NCBI GenBank assembly: GCA_031258055.1
Contig: JAIRNM010000127.1
Location: forward strand, 1-6,298
Source of the DNA: Bifidobacteriaceae bacterium
Lineage (GTDB): Bacteria > Actinomycetota > Actinomycetes > Actinomycetales > WQXJ01
Direction: 5' to 3'
Length of the DNA stretch: 6,298 bases
Below the pieces are notes generated by a model, which had not been told where the DNA came from, did no database searches, and saw only the letters and a program-made list of their open reading frames with translations. This document shows, piece after piece, positions 1 to 5,921 of this stretch (position 1 is its first letter; the number at the start of each line of letters is the position of its first letter). Made by a program: the position numbers and the translations under genes.

Positions 1-24
1 CCGGTTGTAGAAGGTGTCTTTCAT
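1..24 (-). CDS. Start of gene E, probable second PilW-like minor prepilin (partial, runs off the window)
   Basis: An ATG on the minus strand at 24-22 overlaps the TGA stop of gene D as ATGA. The frame stays open for eight codons to the window edge and reads MKDTFYNR. The same ATGA junction joins gene A, the paralogue of D, to gene B, so by synteny this should be the start of a B-like prepilin. This is inference: eight residues are too few for a family call, and they do not resemble the first eight residues of B (MSGFQKTR). No strong ribosome site is visible, so translation would depend on coupling to D, as appears to be the case for B. Confidence 0.5.
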
Positions 25-1232
25 GGCAGCGTGATCTCTTTGGATGTGCCTGGCTCTAGGGTCACCGGAACTGGTGTCGATGTCTCCACCCCCGTAGCTG
101 TTACGGTCTCCGTCCAAACGCCCCACTCCCCGGGGCACAGGACATCGAACTTGGCGGTTCCCCCCTCCAGCGGCGCCGGAATCGCGGCACCGGAACCACC
201 AGTGAAAGACTGCGCGAAAACCTCGGTGACACCAACTGGGTCGGCTCCCGGAACATGGACCCTTAACGAGGCGGCCTCTTCGTAGCTCTCAAACTTCACT
301 TGTCGGGACTCTCCCGCCGACAAATTGTGTACCGTCTGTACCGGTTCGGTCTCTTGACCCATCGTTACAAATTGACTTCCGCTGATGTGGCCAAGCAGAG
401 TGATCTCGTAGTTGGCCATCGGCGCCGTCGACGGAATGCTGACTACGAAAACGGCACAACCCTGGGGGTCAGTGAGCAACTCGGGCAAGGTGCCGCTGGG
501 GCCAGTCGCTTTGACACGAATGCCAGAACGAGTCGGCGAGCCGGGCACACTCACCCCAGATACCTTCACGCCAATCACGGCGTTATCGGTGCCTGTCACT
601 GAGCCAGCATCTGAGTGCGGCGGCACCAACAGCGAAGCGACATGAGGACGGGTAGACGCCCCCATGCCTTCCCAAGTCACAGTCACTTTGACTAGGGTTG
701 CGTACTGGCGGGAAGCGTCGGCAGTGAGCGACTCGCAAGGAGAACCTTTGCCAATCGACTGACGCGCCACGTAACGCTCAATCCTGAATCTTTGGCCGTC
801 GACCTCATAGGCGAAGTCGGTGTCACCTGACTCTAGGGCCGCGCTGACATGGGGGTTGACTACCGTACCGGCGTTCAGGAGGGTTTCAGCGCCAGCTTTG
901 TCCGCAGTGATTGAATCCCGCACGAATTCCAATTCGCGCTGCGCCAGGCCGCTGGCGCTGATCCGGGCCCGGTTATTGGCGCTAGCGGCGGTGGACTGAG
1001 CGACAACCACACCAGTGGCCAACGTGAATATGCTCAACAAGACCACGGCCACTACCACCTCGACGATGCTCGTGCCGACCTCGCGCTGCCACCCGTGAGT
1101 TTTGTCGGCACGAACGGGTGACGGGGCGGCGACAGGCGGACGCCCACCGGCGCCGCGGGGAAGCCGACGCCGTGGCATTGCCCGGCGCGCAACACCCACA
1201 GCTACCGGGGGCGCAAAAAAAGGCAACCTCAT
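21..1232 (-). CDS. PilV-like minor type IV prepilin, paralogue of gene A, 403 aa (gene D)
   Basis: This is a secreted pilin-like protein expected to be processed by prepilin peptidase and inserted into a type IV pilus or pseudopilus. The class III signal is clear: residues 41-53 lead to Gly53, then TSIVE with Glu58 at mature position 5, then a hydrophobic helix at about 57-79. The pilin head spans roughly 81-225 and contains Cys166. A C-terminal beta-rich region (about 220-403, with TDPQGCAVF near 255-262) resembles carboxypeptidase-regulatory or transthyretin-like modules. I chose ATG 1232 over the upstream ATG 1253 for three reasons: AAGGA lies 5 nt before it; the start context ATGAGGT matches gene A; and it gives the same 53-residue leader as A. 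Wobble bases look less GC-biased than in A (TTG TTG and ATA where A has CTG CTG and ATC). Cys166 and Cys259 match the two cysteines of A, and Cys366 is extra. The stop overlaps the start of the next gene by 4 nt. Confidence 0.9.
   Translation of the reverse strand: MRLPFFAPPVAVGVARRAMPRRRLPRGAGGRPPVAAPSPVRADKTHGWQREVGTSIVEVVVAVVLLSIFTLATGVVVAQSTAASANNRARISASGLAQRELEFVRDSITADKAGAETLLNAGTVVNPHVSAALESGDTDFAYEVDGQRFRIERYVARQSIGKGSPCESLTADASRQYATLVKVTVTWEGMGASTRPHVASLLVPPHSDAGSVTGTDNAVIGVKVSGVSVPGSPTRSGIRVKATGPSGTLPELLTDPQGCAVFVVSIPSTAPMANYEITLLGHISGSQFVTMGQETEPVQTVHNLSAGESRQVKFESYEEAASLRVHVPGADPVGVTEVFAQSFTGGSGAAIPAPLEGGTAKFDVLCPGEWGVWTETVTATGVETSTPVPVTLEPGTSKEITLP
1059..1113 (-). repeat. 55-nt near-identical block, copy in gene D (partner 5241-5295)
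   Basis: This stretch matches 5241-5295 at 54 of 55 positions. The single mismatch (1083 against 5265) is synonymous. It encodes residues 41-58 of D, RADKTHGWQREVGTSIVE, covering the end of the leader, the cleavage glycine and Glu+5. Identity falls sharply at the edge: the next codons (VVVAVVLLSIFT) carry many silent changes between the copies. A looser match extends over 1051-1135. Confidence 0.9.
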
Positions 1233-1237
1233 GGTGG

Positions 1238-1242
1238 TCCTT
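1238..1242 (-). promoter_or_regulatory. Ribosome binding site deciding the start of gene D
   Basis: AAGGA on the minus strand sits 5 nt before ATG 1232. The paralogue A has GAGGA 6 nt before its ATG. The alternative ATG at 1253 has no comparable site, so the shorter protein is preferred. Confidence 0.7.
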
Positions 1243-1298
1243 AATGAGAACATTCATTAGGCAGGTCAACCCATTCAAGCGCTTACGTGGCGGGCTTT

Positions 1299-1375
1299 TG
1301 TCACCCAAACAGCCGATCTTTTGGCTTTCTATGAGGGCGAACCGCCGAATCTAGGCCGGGCTTGTCGCCCGAATG
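1299..1375 (-). promoter_or_regulatory. Three-block leader element upstream of gene D (copy 2)
   Basis: Read on the minus strand, the blocks are CATTCGGGCGACA (1375-1363), GATTCGGCGG (1351-1342) and TGTTTGGGTGACA (1311-1299). The same blocks occur before gene A with identical offsets of 24 and 64 nt. The two leaders align without a gap over 90 nt, at about 56 of 90 identical by my count, with identity concentrated in the blocks. Within this copy, blocks 1 and 3 are themselves repeats with context TCGGCY-RTTY-GGGYGACA. Block 3 ends about 66 nt before the start codon, as it does in A. It could be a set of operator sites or a structured RNA leader. The sequence does not decide between them. Confidence 0.6.
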
Positions 1376-1391
1376 GCCGACACGGGGTGGT

Positions 1392-1426
1392 CGCGGGGCA
1401 ACAAATCCGCGGCAACCCTTGGGTTG
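1392..1426. repeat. Adjacent inverted repeats in the C-D gap
   Basis: CGCGG (1392-1396) pairs with CCGCG (1407-1411) around a 10-nt loop. CAACCC (1413-1418) pairs with GGGTTG (1421-1426) almost without a loop. A competing pairing of CAACAA (1399-1404) with TTGTTG (1424-1429) is also possible. No poly-T follows on the minus strand, so this is not a standard intrinsic terminator. It could be a processing or attenuation structure, or chance in GC-rich DNA. Confidence 0.35.
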
Positions 1427-1510
1427 TTGTCACGGCTAAGGCTCAGTGGATCCTTGTGGGAAGCTCAAGCTACCATCCCCGACGGCGGCGTCCATCTATA
1501 TGGCGCAGGG

Positions 1511-3436
1511 TCAAGAGACAGGGACCTTGGCAGCGCCTGGCGTGTCTTTCTTCTCTTGCCATGTGACCGTCCACGAACCGTTACCGAGGGCCGGGAACAA
1601 CAGGGGCTTGGCGGTGGCTAGCCGCGGGTTATAGGTCAAGCTAAAGTCCATTCCAGTGTGCGCGCAATCCTCAATAGTGCAGGTTACCCCTGCGAAGTTC
1701 TCAGCGACCGCGCCGTAGACACCGACAGATCCGGTCCTGGGCTTGAATTGCATCTCCTGGATGGTAAAAGCGCCGGTCGCTGCGTAGATGGCCGCCTCAA
1801 GCTTGATGTAGTAGGGGTTGCCCCCGTCGTAGGTAGTGGGCCAACCCGGTGCGAATGTGGCCGTAGCATTCACTGGCAGCGGGTCGGGTGCCTTCCAGAC
1901 CAGCGTTCCTCCCTGTTCGACAGCGGTGACAGCTTCCATGGCCGGCCTGTGCATCTCGACGTTTTCGCCGGCCAGCAGGCCAATTAGGTCGGTGTCCTGA
2001 TTCTTGGTGATCAGGTCGCCCGTCACGATTATGTTGCGGTCCGCCGCGATGGTCACGCTGCCCCCCGTCATCGACCCTTCGACCCAAACGTTGCCCATGC
2101 CGTCTACCATGTCTGGTTCGCGCATCCTCATCTCACGCTGATAGGTCTGGCTGACGGCTGTTGGGGAAGTTCCGGGGTAGTCGCCCAGCGGGAGTTCACG
2201 CGCCGTGGGACCACCGATTGATCCCCCCTTGATCTCGACCGGCGCGATGTCCTCGGCCTTATCGACGAATATCAGGCCCTCGCTCGTCGGAACCGGCACC
2301 GTGGCACCGCTTGCACCCTTCAGGGCGCTCCACGATCCGCACTCCGCTGCGCGAGGATTAGCCGTCGCCTCCGACGTGCGGCTCGACCAAACCGTCATAG
2401 TGCCATCTTCGTTGAAGATGATTCGAGTCGGTCCTTCGTAGCGGCATCCGAACGGTGTGGCCGAAACCGAATCAGCCCCACCCACCGACGGCATGCTCAT
2501 TCTCATATTCCAGCGCGGCGCTGGTCCCGTGAAGGTCACAGATCCGCTGCCCCATATCCCGTAACACAGGTTGAAAGTACCGGGGTTGGCTGGGTCCACG
2601 TCTTGACATTCCGGCTTGCTTGTCGTCATCTCATGAGACACTTTCGAGGGACCGCTAAAGACGATCCTGTCGTTCAAATGGAACGGCCCGTTACCCAATT
2701 CTCCAGCACGAGCCACCCACCAACAGCTTTGCCACGTGTTGCTCGCGGTTTTGAATCGTCGGTCGCCTTCCCACTGGTATTTCGCGTCGTTGGACCCGAT
2801 TGTCCAGCCTCCCCCGCACACTGGAGCGGTATTGTTCGTACCATACTCCGGGCTGGCGTTATAGTACATGGCAGATTTTGGGTCCATGAGGTTGTAGTTG
2901 CCGAAATAGAGCCAGCGTTGGCTGGTCAAGCGGGCCATGGTCGCCTGAATGGTCCGGTAGACGTCGCCGGACCGGCCGGTCGAGACGACTGTGAGGTCCT
3001 GGTATTCGTTGGACTGTTCGATGATCGCGTAGTGATACCCCTGGCGGGAGCCGCCCGGAACGCTGCCTAGCGGTTGGTATCTGGCCATCATATCTTCCGG
3101 CCAGCCGCAAATGTCGCGGAACTGGTCATGCTCTTCTAGCGGGCCACCGGTCGCACCCTTGTTGCAGTATCCGGTCGGCTGGTTTTTGGTGAGCAGGATG
3201 TTTTCGAAATAATCTCCGTCAACCCGCAGTTCGGTGAGCAGGTCGGCTACGCCCGCCTCCGCCGCTTTCAGGGCCAAGTCCACGTCTTGTTCGAACCGAG
3301 AATACTTGGTCGAGGCGCTGAGGAAGCTGAGCGAACCGGCCAGCACTACGACGATTAAGCTGAAGCCCGCCAAGACCGCCACCATGGCGGATCCCCCGTC
3401 GGCGCGGCGGCGTTTGAGCATGAAATACGTGCGCAT
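1511..3436 (-). CDS. Large PilX-like minor pilin / pilus assembly protein, 641 aa (gene C)
   Basis: This is probably a non-canonical minor pilin exposed on the pilus or at its tip. A short leader of 15 residues (with KRRRADGG) ends at Gly15 and is followed by SAMVA and a hydrophobic helix at about 17-41. Mature position 5 is Ala, not Glu, as is common in PilX/GspK-type components. The body has ten cysteines (YCNKG, DICGW, PVCGG, SCWWV, PECQD, LCYGI, GCRYE, ECGSW, TCTIEDC), enough for five disulfides. The C-terminal third matches a pattern I recall from large Gram-positive PilX-like proteins: SVTIAADRNIIVTGDL (about 460-475), LIGLLAGENVEMHRP (about 484-498), VYGAVAENFAG (about 573-583), YNPRL (602-606) and a closing SWTVTWQE (about 621-628), probably beta-strand rich. 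Start ATG 3436 shares its A with the stop of B (TGATG), and GGAG lies 9 nt upstream. The frame is open further upstream to 3700, but that part is arginine-rich shadow of gene B. Confidence 0.85.
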   Translation of the reverse strand: MRTYFMLKRRRADGGSAMVAVLAGFSLIVVVLAGSLSFLSASTKYSRFEQDVDLALKAAEAGVADLLTELRVDGDYFENILLTKNQPTGYCNKGATGGPLEEHDQFRDICGWPEDMMARYQPLGSVPGGSRQGYHYAIIEQSNEYQDLTVVSTGRSGDVYRTIQATMARLTSQRWLYFGNYNLMDPKSAMYYNASPEYGTNNTAPVCGGGWTIGSNDAKYQWEGDRRFKTASNTWQSCWWVARAGELGNGPFHLNDRIVFSGPSKVSHEMTTSKPECQDVDPANPGTFNLCYGIWGSGSVTFTGPAPRWNMRMSMPSVGGADSVSATPFGCRYEGPTRIIFNEDGTMTVWSSRTSEATANPRAAECGSWSALKGASGATVPVPTSEGLIFVDKAEDIAPVEIKGGSIGGPTARELPLGDYPGTSPTAVSQTYQREMRMREPDMVDGMGNVWVEGSMTGGSVTIAADRNIIVTGDLITKNQDTDLIGLLAGENVEMHRPAMEAVTAVEQGGTLVWKAPDPLPVNATATFAPGWPTTYDGGNPYYIKLEAAIYAATGAFTIQEMQFKPRTGSVGVYGAVAENFAGVTCTIEDCAHTGMDFSLTYNPRLATAKPLLFPALGNGSWTVTWQEKKDTPGAAKVPVS

Positions 3437-4233
3437 CAGAGTTCTCTCCATCCCTTGAGCGTGTGGCGCCGGACTACTGTCGCCTGAATGTCCTCGTCGG
3501 CGCTGCCGGAAGCGCCGGAGACGGTGATGCTCAGTTCTACGGCCTTGATCCGTCCGCGGAGCTCCAAGGTCGTCACGTCGGAGTAAACGGCGCTCTCGCC
3601 AGTCAAGGAGTATGTAAACAGGTCGTTGTCGTTGACGTTGCGGACCACGACGAAATCGTCGAACAGGTCGTCGGAACAGCCCGTTGTGCCGTGATCGCAA
3701 AAACTCTGCGTGCCGTCAGCGGCCACGACCGGGCTCTGGACGCAGCGCCGCAGAACGCCCGCCTCCGCCGGGCCACCCGGCCAACAGGCCTGGCTGACTA
3801 CCAAGCTGACGCGGCTGACGTTGTGCGCCGTGGCACCGGCCACAGGCAGAGCCGAAGTGAAGACCAGGCGGTCCTTCTGCGCGACCTCAACGATAGGGAC
3901 GTCGGAGCTGCTCGGGACAGGGGCCGAGTAGGTTAGCGCGTCGGTCAGCCAGACGCTTACCTGTCGGACGTTGTCGACACGGTCTTGACGGGCCAGATTA
4001 TTGGCGTTCTGCTTCCCGAACGACAACGTCAAGGACACCGCCGCGACCAAAATGATCGAAGTGATGGCTATGACGGTCATCAGCTCTGTCAGCGTCGTAC
4101 CGCATTGACAGCGCCAACCGGGATTGCCAGAACGCTGGGCGCAGACCGGGCAAGCGCGGCGGTTCGGCGACCGGTCCGCCACAGCGGATGTCTGGCCCGC
4201 GGTGCGTCGGCGCGTCTTTTGGAAGCCGCTCAT
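3436..4233 (-). CDS. PilW/GspJ-like minor prepilin with a cysteine-rich leader, 265 aa (gene B)
   Basis: The type IV prepilin signal is Gly45 followed by TTLTE (Glu50 at mature position 5) and a hydrophobic helix at about 51-70, then a soluble head to residue 265. The length and the single N-terminal helix fit PilW/GspJ-type minor pilins, expected to join the A and C products in a priming or tip complex. The 45-residue leader is long and basic and contains CPVC (28-31), ten residues, then CQCG (42-45): a CPxC-x10-CxCG pattern typical of zinc ribbons, whose last glycine is the predicted cleavage residue. The head has four cysteines (QACWP, RRCVQ, SFCDH, TGCSD), enough for two disulfides. The start overlaps the stop of A as ATGA and the stop overlaps the start of C as TGATG. 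Upstream ribosome signals are weak (GGTGG about 7 nt before ATG), which suggests translational coupling. Confidence 0.87.
   Translation of the reverse strand: MSGFQKTRRRTAGQTSAVADRSPNRRACPVCAQRSGNPGWRCQCGTTLTELMTVIAITSIILVAAVSLTLSFGKQNANNLARQDRVDNVRQVSVWLTDALTYSAPVPSSSDVPIVEVAQKDRLVFTSALPVAGATAHNVSRVSLVVSQACWPGGPAEAGVLRRCVQSPVVAADGTQSFCDHGTTGCSDDLFDDFVVVRNVNDNDLFTYSLTGESAVYSDVTTLELRGRIKAVELSITVSGASGSADEDIQATVVRRHTLKGWREL
3446..3449 (-). promoter_or_regulatory. Ribosome binding site deciding the start of gene C
   Basis: GGAG (within GGAGAGAA on the minus strand) lies 9 nt before ATG 3436. It selects that start over the in-frame ATGs at 3451 and 3421. Confidence 0.5.
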
Positions 4234-5414
4234 GGCAGGACCACCGCTTCCTCGACATGTTCACCAGGCAGCAGAGTCACCGACACGGGCGGGGCGGCGC
4301 CAACTTGGAGCATGTAGGTGTCCGGGTACAGGCTCGCGAACTCCGCCGTGCCGTCCGCTTCGAGCGGGGCCTTGAAATCGTCTCCAGCCCCGCTGCCGAA
4401 GGGGACGAGTTTCACCTCTAAGACGGTCGAGTCGGCACCCGTCACCTTCACGGTCAAAGAGGCCGCCCGGTCGTATGGTTCGAACTCATGACCCATCCGC
4501 GTCTCGCCGGCCTTAACCGCGTACTCGGTCCACACCGGCTGTCCGTCGCCGCTCGGCAGCACGTAAGGCGTTCCGTCCTCGCTGCCCAGCAAAGTGACCT
4601 CATAGTCCGCCGCTGCGCCAGCCGGTGGCGTCACCACGAACACTGCGCAGCCGTTGGTGTCCGTCACCGCTTCCAGTGAGGTCCCCGGACCGGTCAGCCG
4701 AAGCCGCATGTTCGGTCGCCAAACCTCAGGATCCGCGACCTTCCCCTTCACTTTGGGGGCGATCACCGCTTTGTCACTAATGCCCTCGCCGGCCAGCCCA
4801 CGGTGTGGGGGAAGCAGGGAGTACGCGACATGCGGCTTAGTCCCTGCGCTCATCTGCTCCCAGGTGACCGTCACCTTGACCAGCGTGGCGAATTGGGTCA
4901 GCACGCTGCCGCTGTCGCAGGTCGAGCCAGTGCCGATCGCCTGGTACTGGGCGTAGCGCACCACCTTGTAACGGTCGCCATCAACGGTGAAGGCGTAATC
5001 CGGGTCGCCGGAGTCCAGCTCCGTGCTGAGGTGCGGATTGATCGCAGTCTGCGGAGAGAACAGGCTCTGGGCGCCATGGATCGACTCCGTCACCGTCTCC
5101 GCCACCAGATCCAGCTCGCGCTGAGCCAATCCGGCTGCGCCTATCCGCGCGCGGTTGTCTGCGCTTGTCTGGGTTCCCTGGGCGACCAGCATGCCAGCGG
5201 CAATTGTGAAGATGCTCAGCAGCACCACCGCCACTACTATCTCGACGATGCTCGTGCCGACCTCACGCTGCCACCCGTGAGTTTTGTCGGCACGAGCAGG
5301 TGACGGAGCCGCGACAGATGAGCGCTCACCGCTCCATCGGGGCTGTCGATCCCCGGACAGCACCCGGCGCCCCGCCAAAACAATGGCCGGTAAGGCCAAG
5401 GAAAACCACCTCAT
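4230..5414 (-). CDS. PilV-like minor type IV prepilin, first gene of the cassette, 394 aa (gene A)
   Basis: The class III signal is Gly53 followed by TSIVE, with Glu58 at mature position 5 and a hydrophobic helix at about 57-79. The 53-residue leader is unusually long: a weakly hydrophobic start (FSLALPAIVLAG, 5-15), a basic stretch, then VAAPSPARADKTHGWQREVG, which is shared with gene D almost residue for residue. The head runs to about 220 with Cys166. The C-terminal beta-rich part (about 218-394, TDTNGCAVF near 251-259) looks like one or two carboxypeptidase-regulatory-like sandwiches and aligns with D throughout. The likely role is a minor pilin carrying an exposed accessory domain, which might act in adhesion (inference). 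The start is supported by GAGGA 6 nt upstream, and it overlaps gene B by 4 nt at the stop. It is the first gene of the minus-strand unit, after a leader of at least 140 nt that holds the three-block element. Confidence 0.9.
   Translation of the reverse strand: MRWFSLALPAIVLAGRRVLSGDRQPRWSGERSSVAAPSPARADKTHGWQREVGTSIVEIVVAVVLLSIFTIAAGMLVAQGTQTSADNRARIGAAGLAQRELDLVAETVTESIHGAQSLFSPQTAINPHLSTELDSGDPDYAFTVDGDRYKVVRYAQYQAIGTGSTCDSGSVLTQFATLVKVTVTWEQMSAGTKPHVAYSLLPPHRGLAGEGISDKAVIAPKVKGKVADPEVWRPNMRLRLTGPGTSLEAVTDTNGCAVFVVTPPAGAAADYEVTLLGSEDGTPYVLPSGDGQPVWTEYAVKAGETRMGHEFEPYDRAASLTVKVTGADSTVLEVKLVPFGSGAGDDFKAPLEADGTAEFASLYPDTYMLQVGAAPPVSVTLLPGEHVEEAVVLP
5241..5295 (-). repeat. 55-nt near-identical block, copy in gene A (partner 1059-1113)
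   Basis: It matches the gene D copy at 54 of 55 positions, 4182 nt away in direct orientation, and encodes the same 18 residues around the prepilin cleavage site. The Arg50 codon is the only difference (CGT here, CGC in D). Confidence 0.9.
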
Positions 5415-5420
5415 GCAAAG

Positions 5421-5425
5421 TCCTC
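5421..5425 (-). promoter_or_regulatory. Ribosome binding site of gene A
   Basis: GAGGA on the minus strand lies 6 nt before ATG 5414. It corresponds in position and sequence to the site in front of gene D. Confidence 0.7.
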
Positions 5426-5478
5426 ACTGTGCGCCCTGTTTAAGCCAACTAGCTACTTCAAGCGTCGTGGCTAGCCTC

Positions 5479-5555
5479 TCTCACCCAAATAGCCGACACC
5501 TCTGGCCGTTTACCGGGTAAGCCGCCAAATCACCGGCAGTTTGGTCGCCCCAATG
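5479..5555 (-). promoter_or_regulatory. Three-block leader element upstream of gene A (copy 1)
   Basis: On the minus strand the blocks are CATTGGGGCGACC (5555-5543), GATTTGGCGG (5531-5522) and TATTTGGGTGAGA (5491-5479). Spacing is identical to the copy before gene D, and block 3 ends 64 nt before the start codon. GGCTA (5494-5490) could pair with TAGCC (5473-5469) around block 3. In the D leader the equivalent GGCT can pair with AGCC. Candidate pairings around block 1 are not conserved between the copies, so an RNA fold is unproven. Confidence 0.6.
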
Positions 5556-5607
5556 AGGGGAGTGATGCAGCCGGAGGCAGCTAGGCCGCGACACCTTTGC
5601 CTGTGCA

Positions 5608-5636
5608 CTTTAATCAAGACAATATCCCACTGGCAA
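5608..5636 (-). promoter_or_regulatory. Candidate promoter of the pilin operon
   Basis: On the minus strand TTGCCA (5636-5631) is followed after 17 nt by TTAAAG (5613-5608), in the most AT-rich patch upstream of gene A. The -35 fit is good and the -10 fit is poor. If used, transcription would start near 5600, leaving a leader of about 185 nt that contains the three-block element. Confidence 0.25.
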
Positions 5637-5638
5637 TG

Positions 5639-5654
5639 GCGGCTTTTTCGCCGC
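5639..5654. repeat. Inverted repeat GCGGC / GCCGC
   Basis: Five-base arms (5639-5643 and 5650-5654) enclose TTTTTC. It lies directly upstream of the candidate pilin promoter. Function is unknown and it may be a chance palindrome. Confidence 0.3.
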
Positions 5655-5677
5655 AGCGCCTCCATGCGAGCGCGAAA

Positions 5678-5704
5678 CTTGGCCTTCTGTGCATTTCGGC
5701 CAAG
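5678..5704. repeat. Inverted repeat CTTGGCC / GGCCAAG
   Basis: Perfect seven-base arms (5678-5684 and 5698-5704) are separated by 13 nt, giving 20 nt between arm centres, about two helical turns. That geometry suits a dimeric DNA-binding protein better than a tight hairpin. No regulator can be named. Confidence 0.35.
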
Positions 5705-5863
5705 CCTGGAACAAGAGCCTGACCAGCGGGAATATTGAACTCGGGGGGACCGCGCCCAGGGCAGGCCGGTGGGCGGGGAGGAGCGTTCTTGGGGAATTCT
5801 TTCCAGCTAGAGGCGAACAAGCGTAGGTATTACTTACTAAACGAAAAGCGCTGGTCTGGGTAA

Positions 5864-5921
5864 TTGCCCCGCCTGCCATTCGGGCTACGCTGCTTGGCCG
5901 AGGTCGAAAGTCCGGTAGCAT
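5864..5921 (+). promoter_or_regulatory. Candidate promoter region of gene F
   Basis: Two weak sigma-70-like pairs overlap here on the plus strand: TTGCCC (5864-5869) with TACGCT (5886-5891), and TTGGCC (5894-5899) with TAGCAT (5916-5921), each with a 16-nt spacer. CATTCGGGC (5877-5885) lies inside the first pair and repeats the first nine bases of block 1 of the gene D leader. Confidence 0.22.

Larger units (their letters stand above)
1233..1510. other. Intergenic leader between genes C and D (no gene seen)
   Basis: This 278-nt gap is the only sizeable break in the minus-strand pilin cluster. I see no convincing ORF. From the C side it holds two nested inverted repeats (1392-1426), then the three-block element (1299-1375), then a shared GCTTGAA (minus strand, 1280-1274) and the D ribosome site. 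No T-run follows any hairpin on the minus strand, so read-through from C into D is plausible. An internal promoter cannot be excluded. Confidence 0.7.

Noticed and set aside
1233..1253. Upstream in-frame ATG 1253 as the start of gene D, adding seven residues
   Set aside because: It has no ribosome site, and it would break the exact 53-residue leader match with gene A. AAGGA sits correctly for ATG 1232.
1233..1269. TTGACC (minus strand, 1269-1264) as the -35 of a D promoter
   Set aside because: No acceptable -10 at 16-18 nt, and transcription would start at about the D start codon, leaving the ribosome site untranscribed.
2603..3070. 155-codon plus-strand ORF inside gene C
   Set aside because: It is an antisense shadow of a well-supported coding frame in GC-rich DNA, with no start signal.
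3437..3700. N-terminal extension of gene C back to 3700
   Set aside because: The added 88 residues are arginine-rich and lie in another frame of gene B. The TGATG junction and GGAG site support ATG 3436 as the start.
3463..3936. 157-codon plus-strand ORF inside gene B
   Set aside because: It is an antisense shadow. Gene B has the pilin motif and both junction overlaps on the other strand.
5743..5778. G-quadruplex in the plus-strand G-rich run
   Set aside because: G-tracts are present (GGGGGG, GGG, GGG, GGGG), but two loops are 9-10 nt, so the fit is weak and unremarkable for GC-rich DNA.
5610..5921. Minus-strand ORF of 103 codons in the divergent region
   Set aside because: No ribosome site, no domain and no codon bias. 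It overlaps the promoter-like and inverted-repeat sequence.
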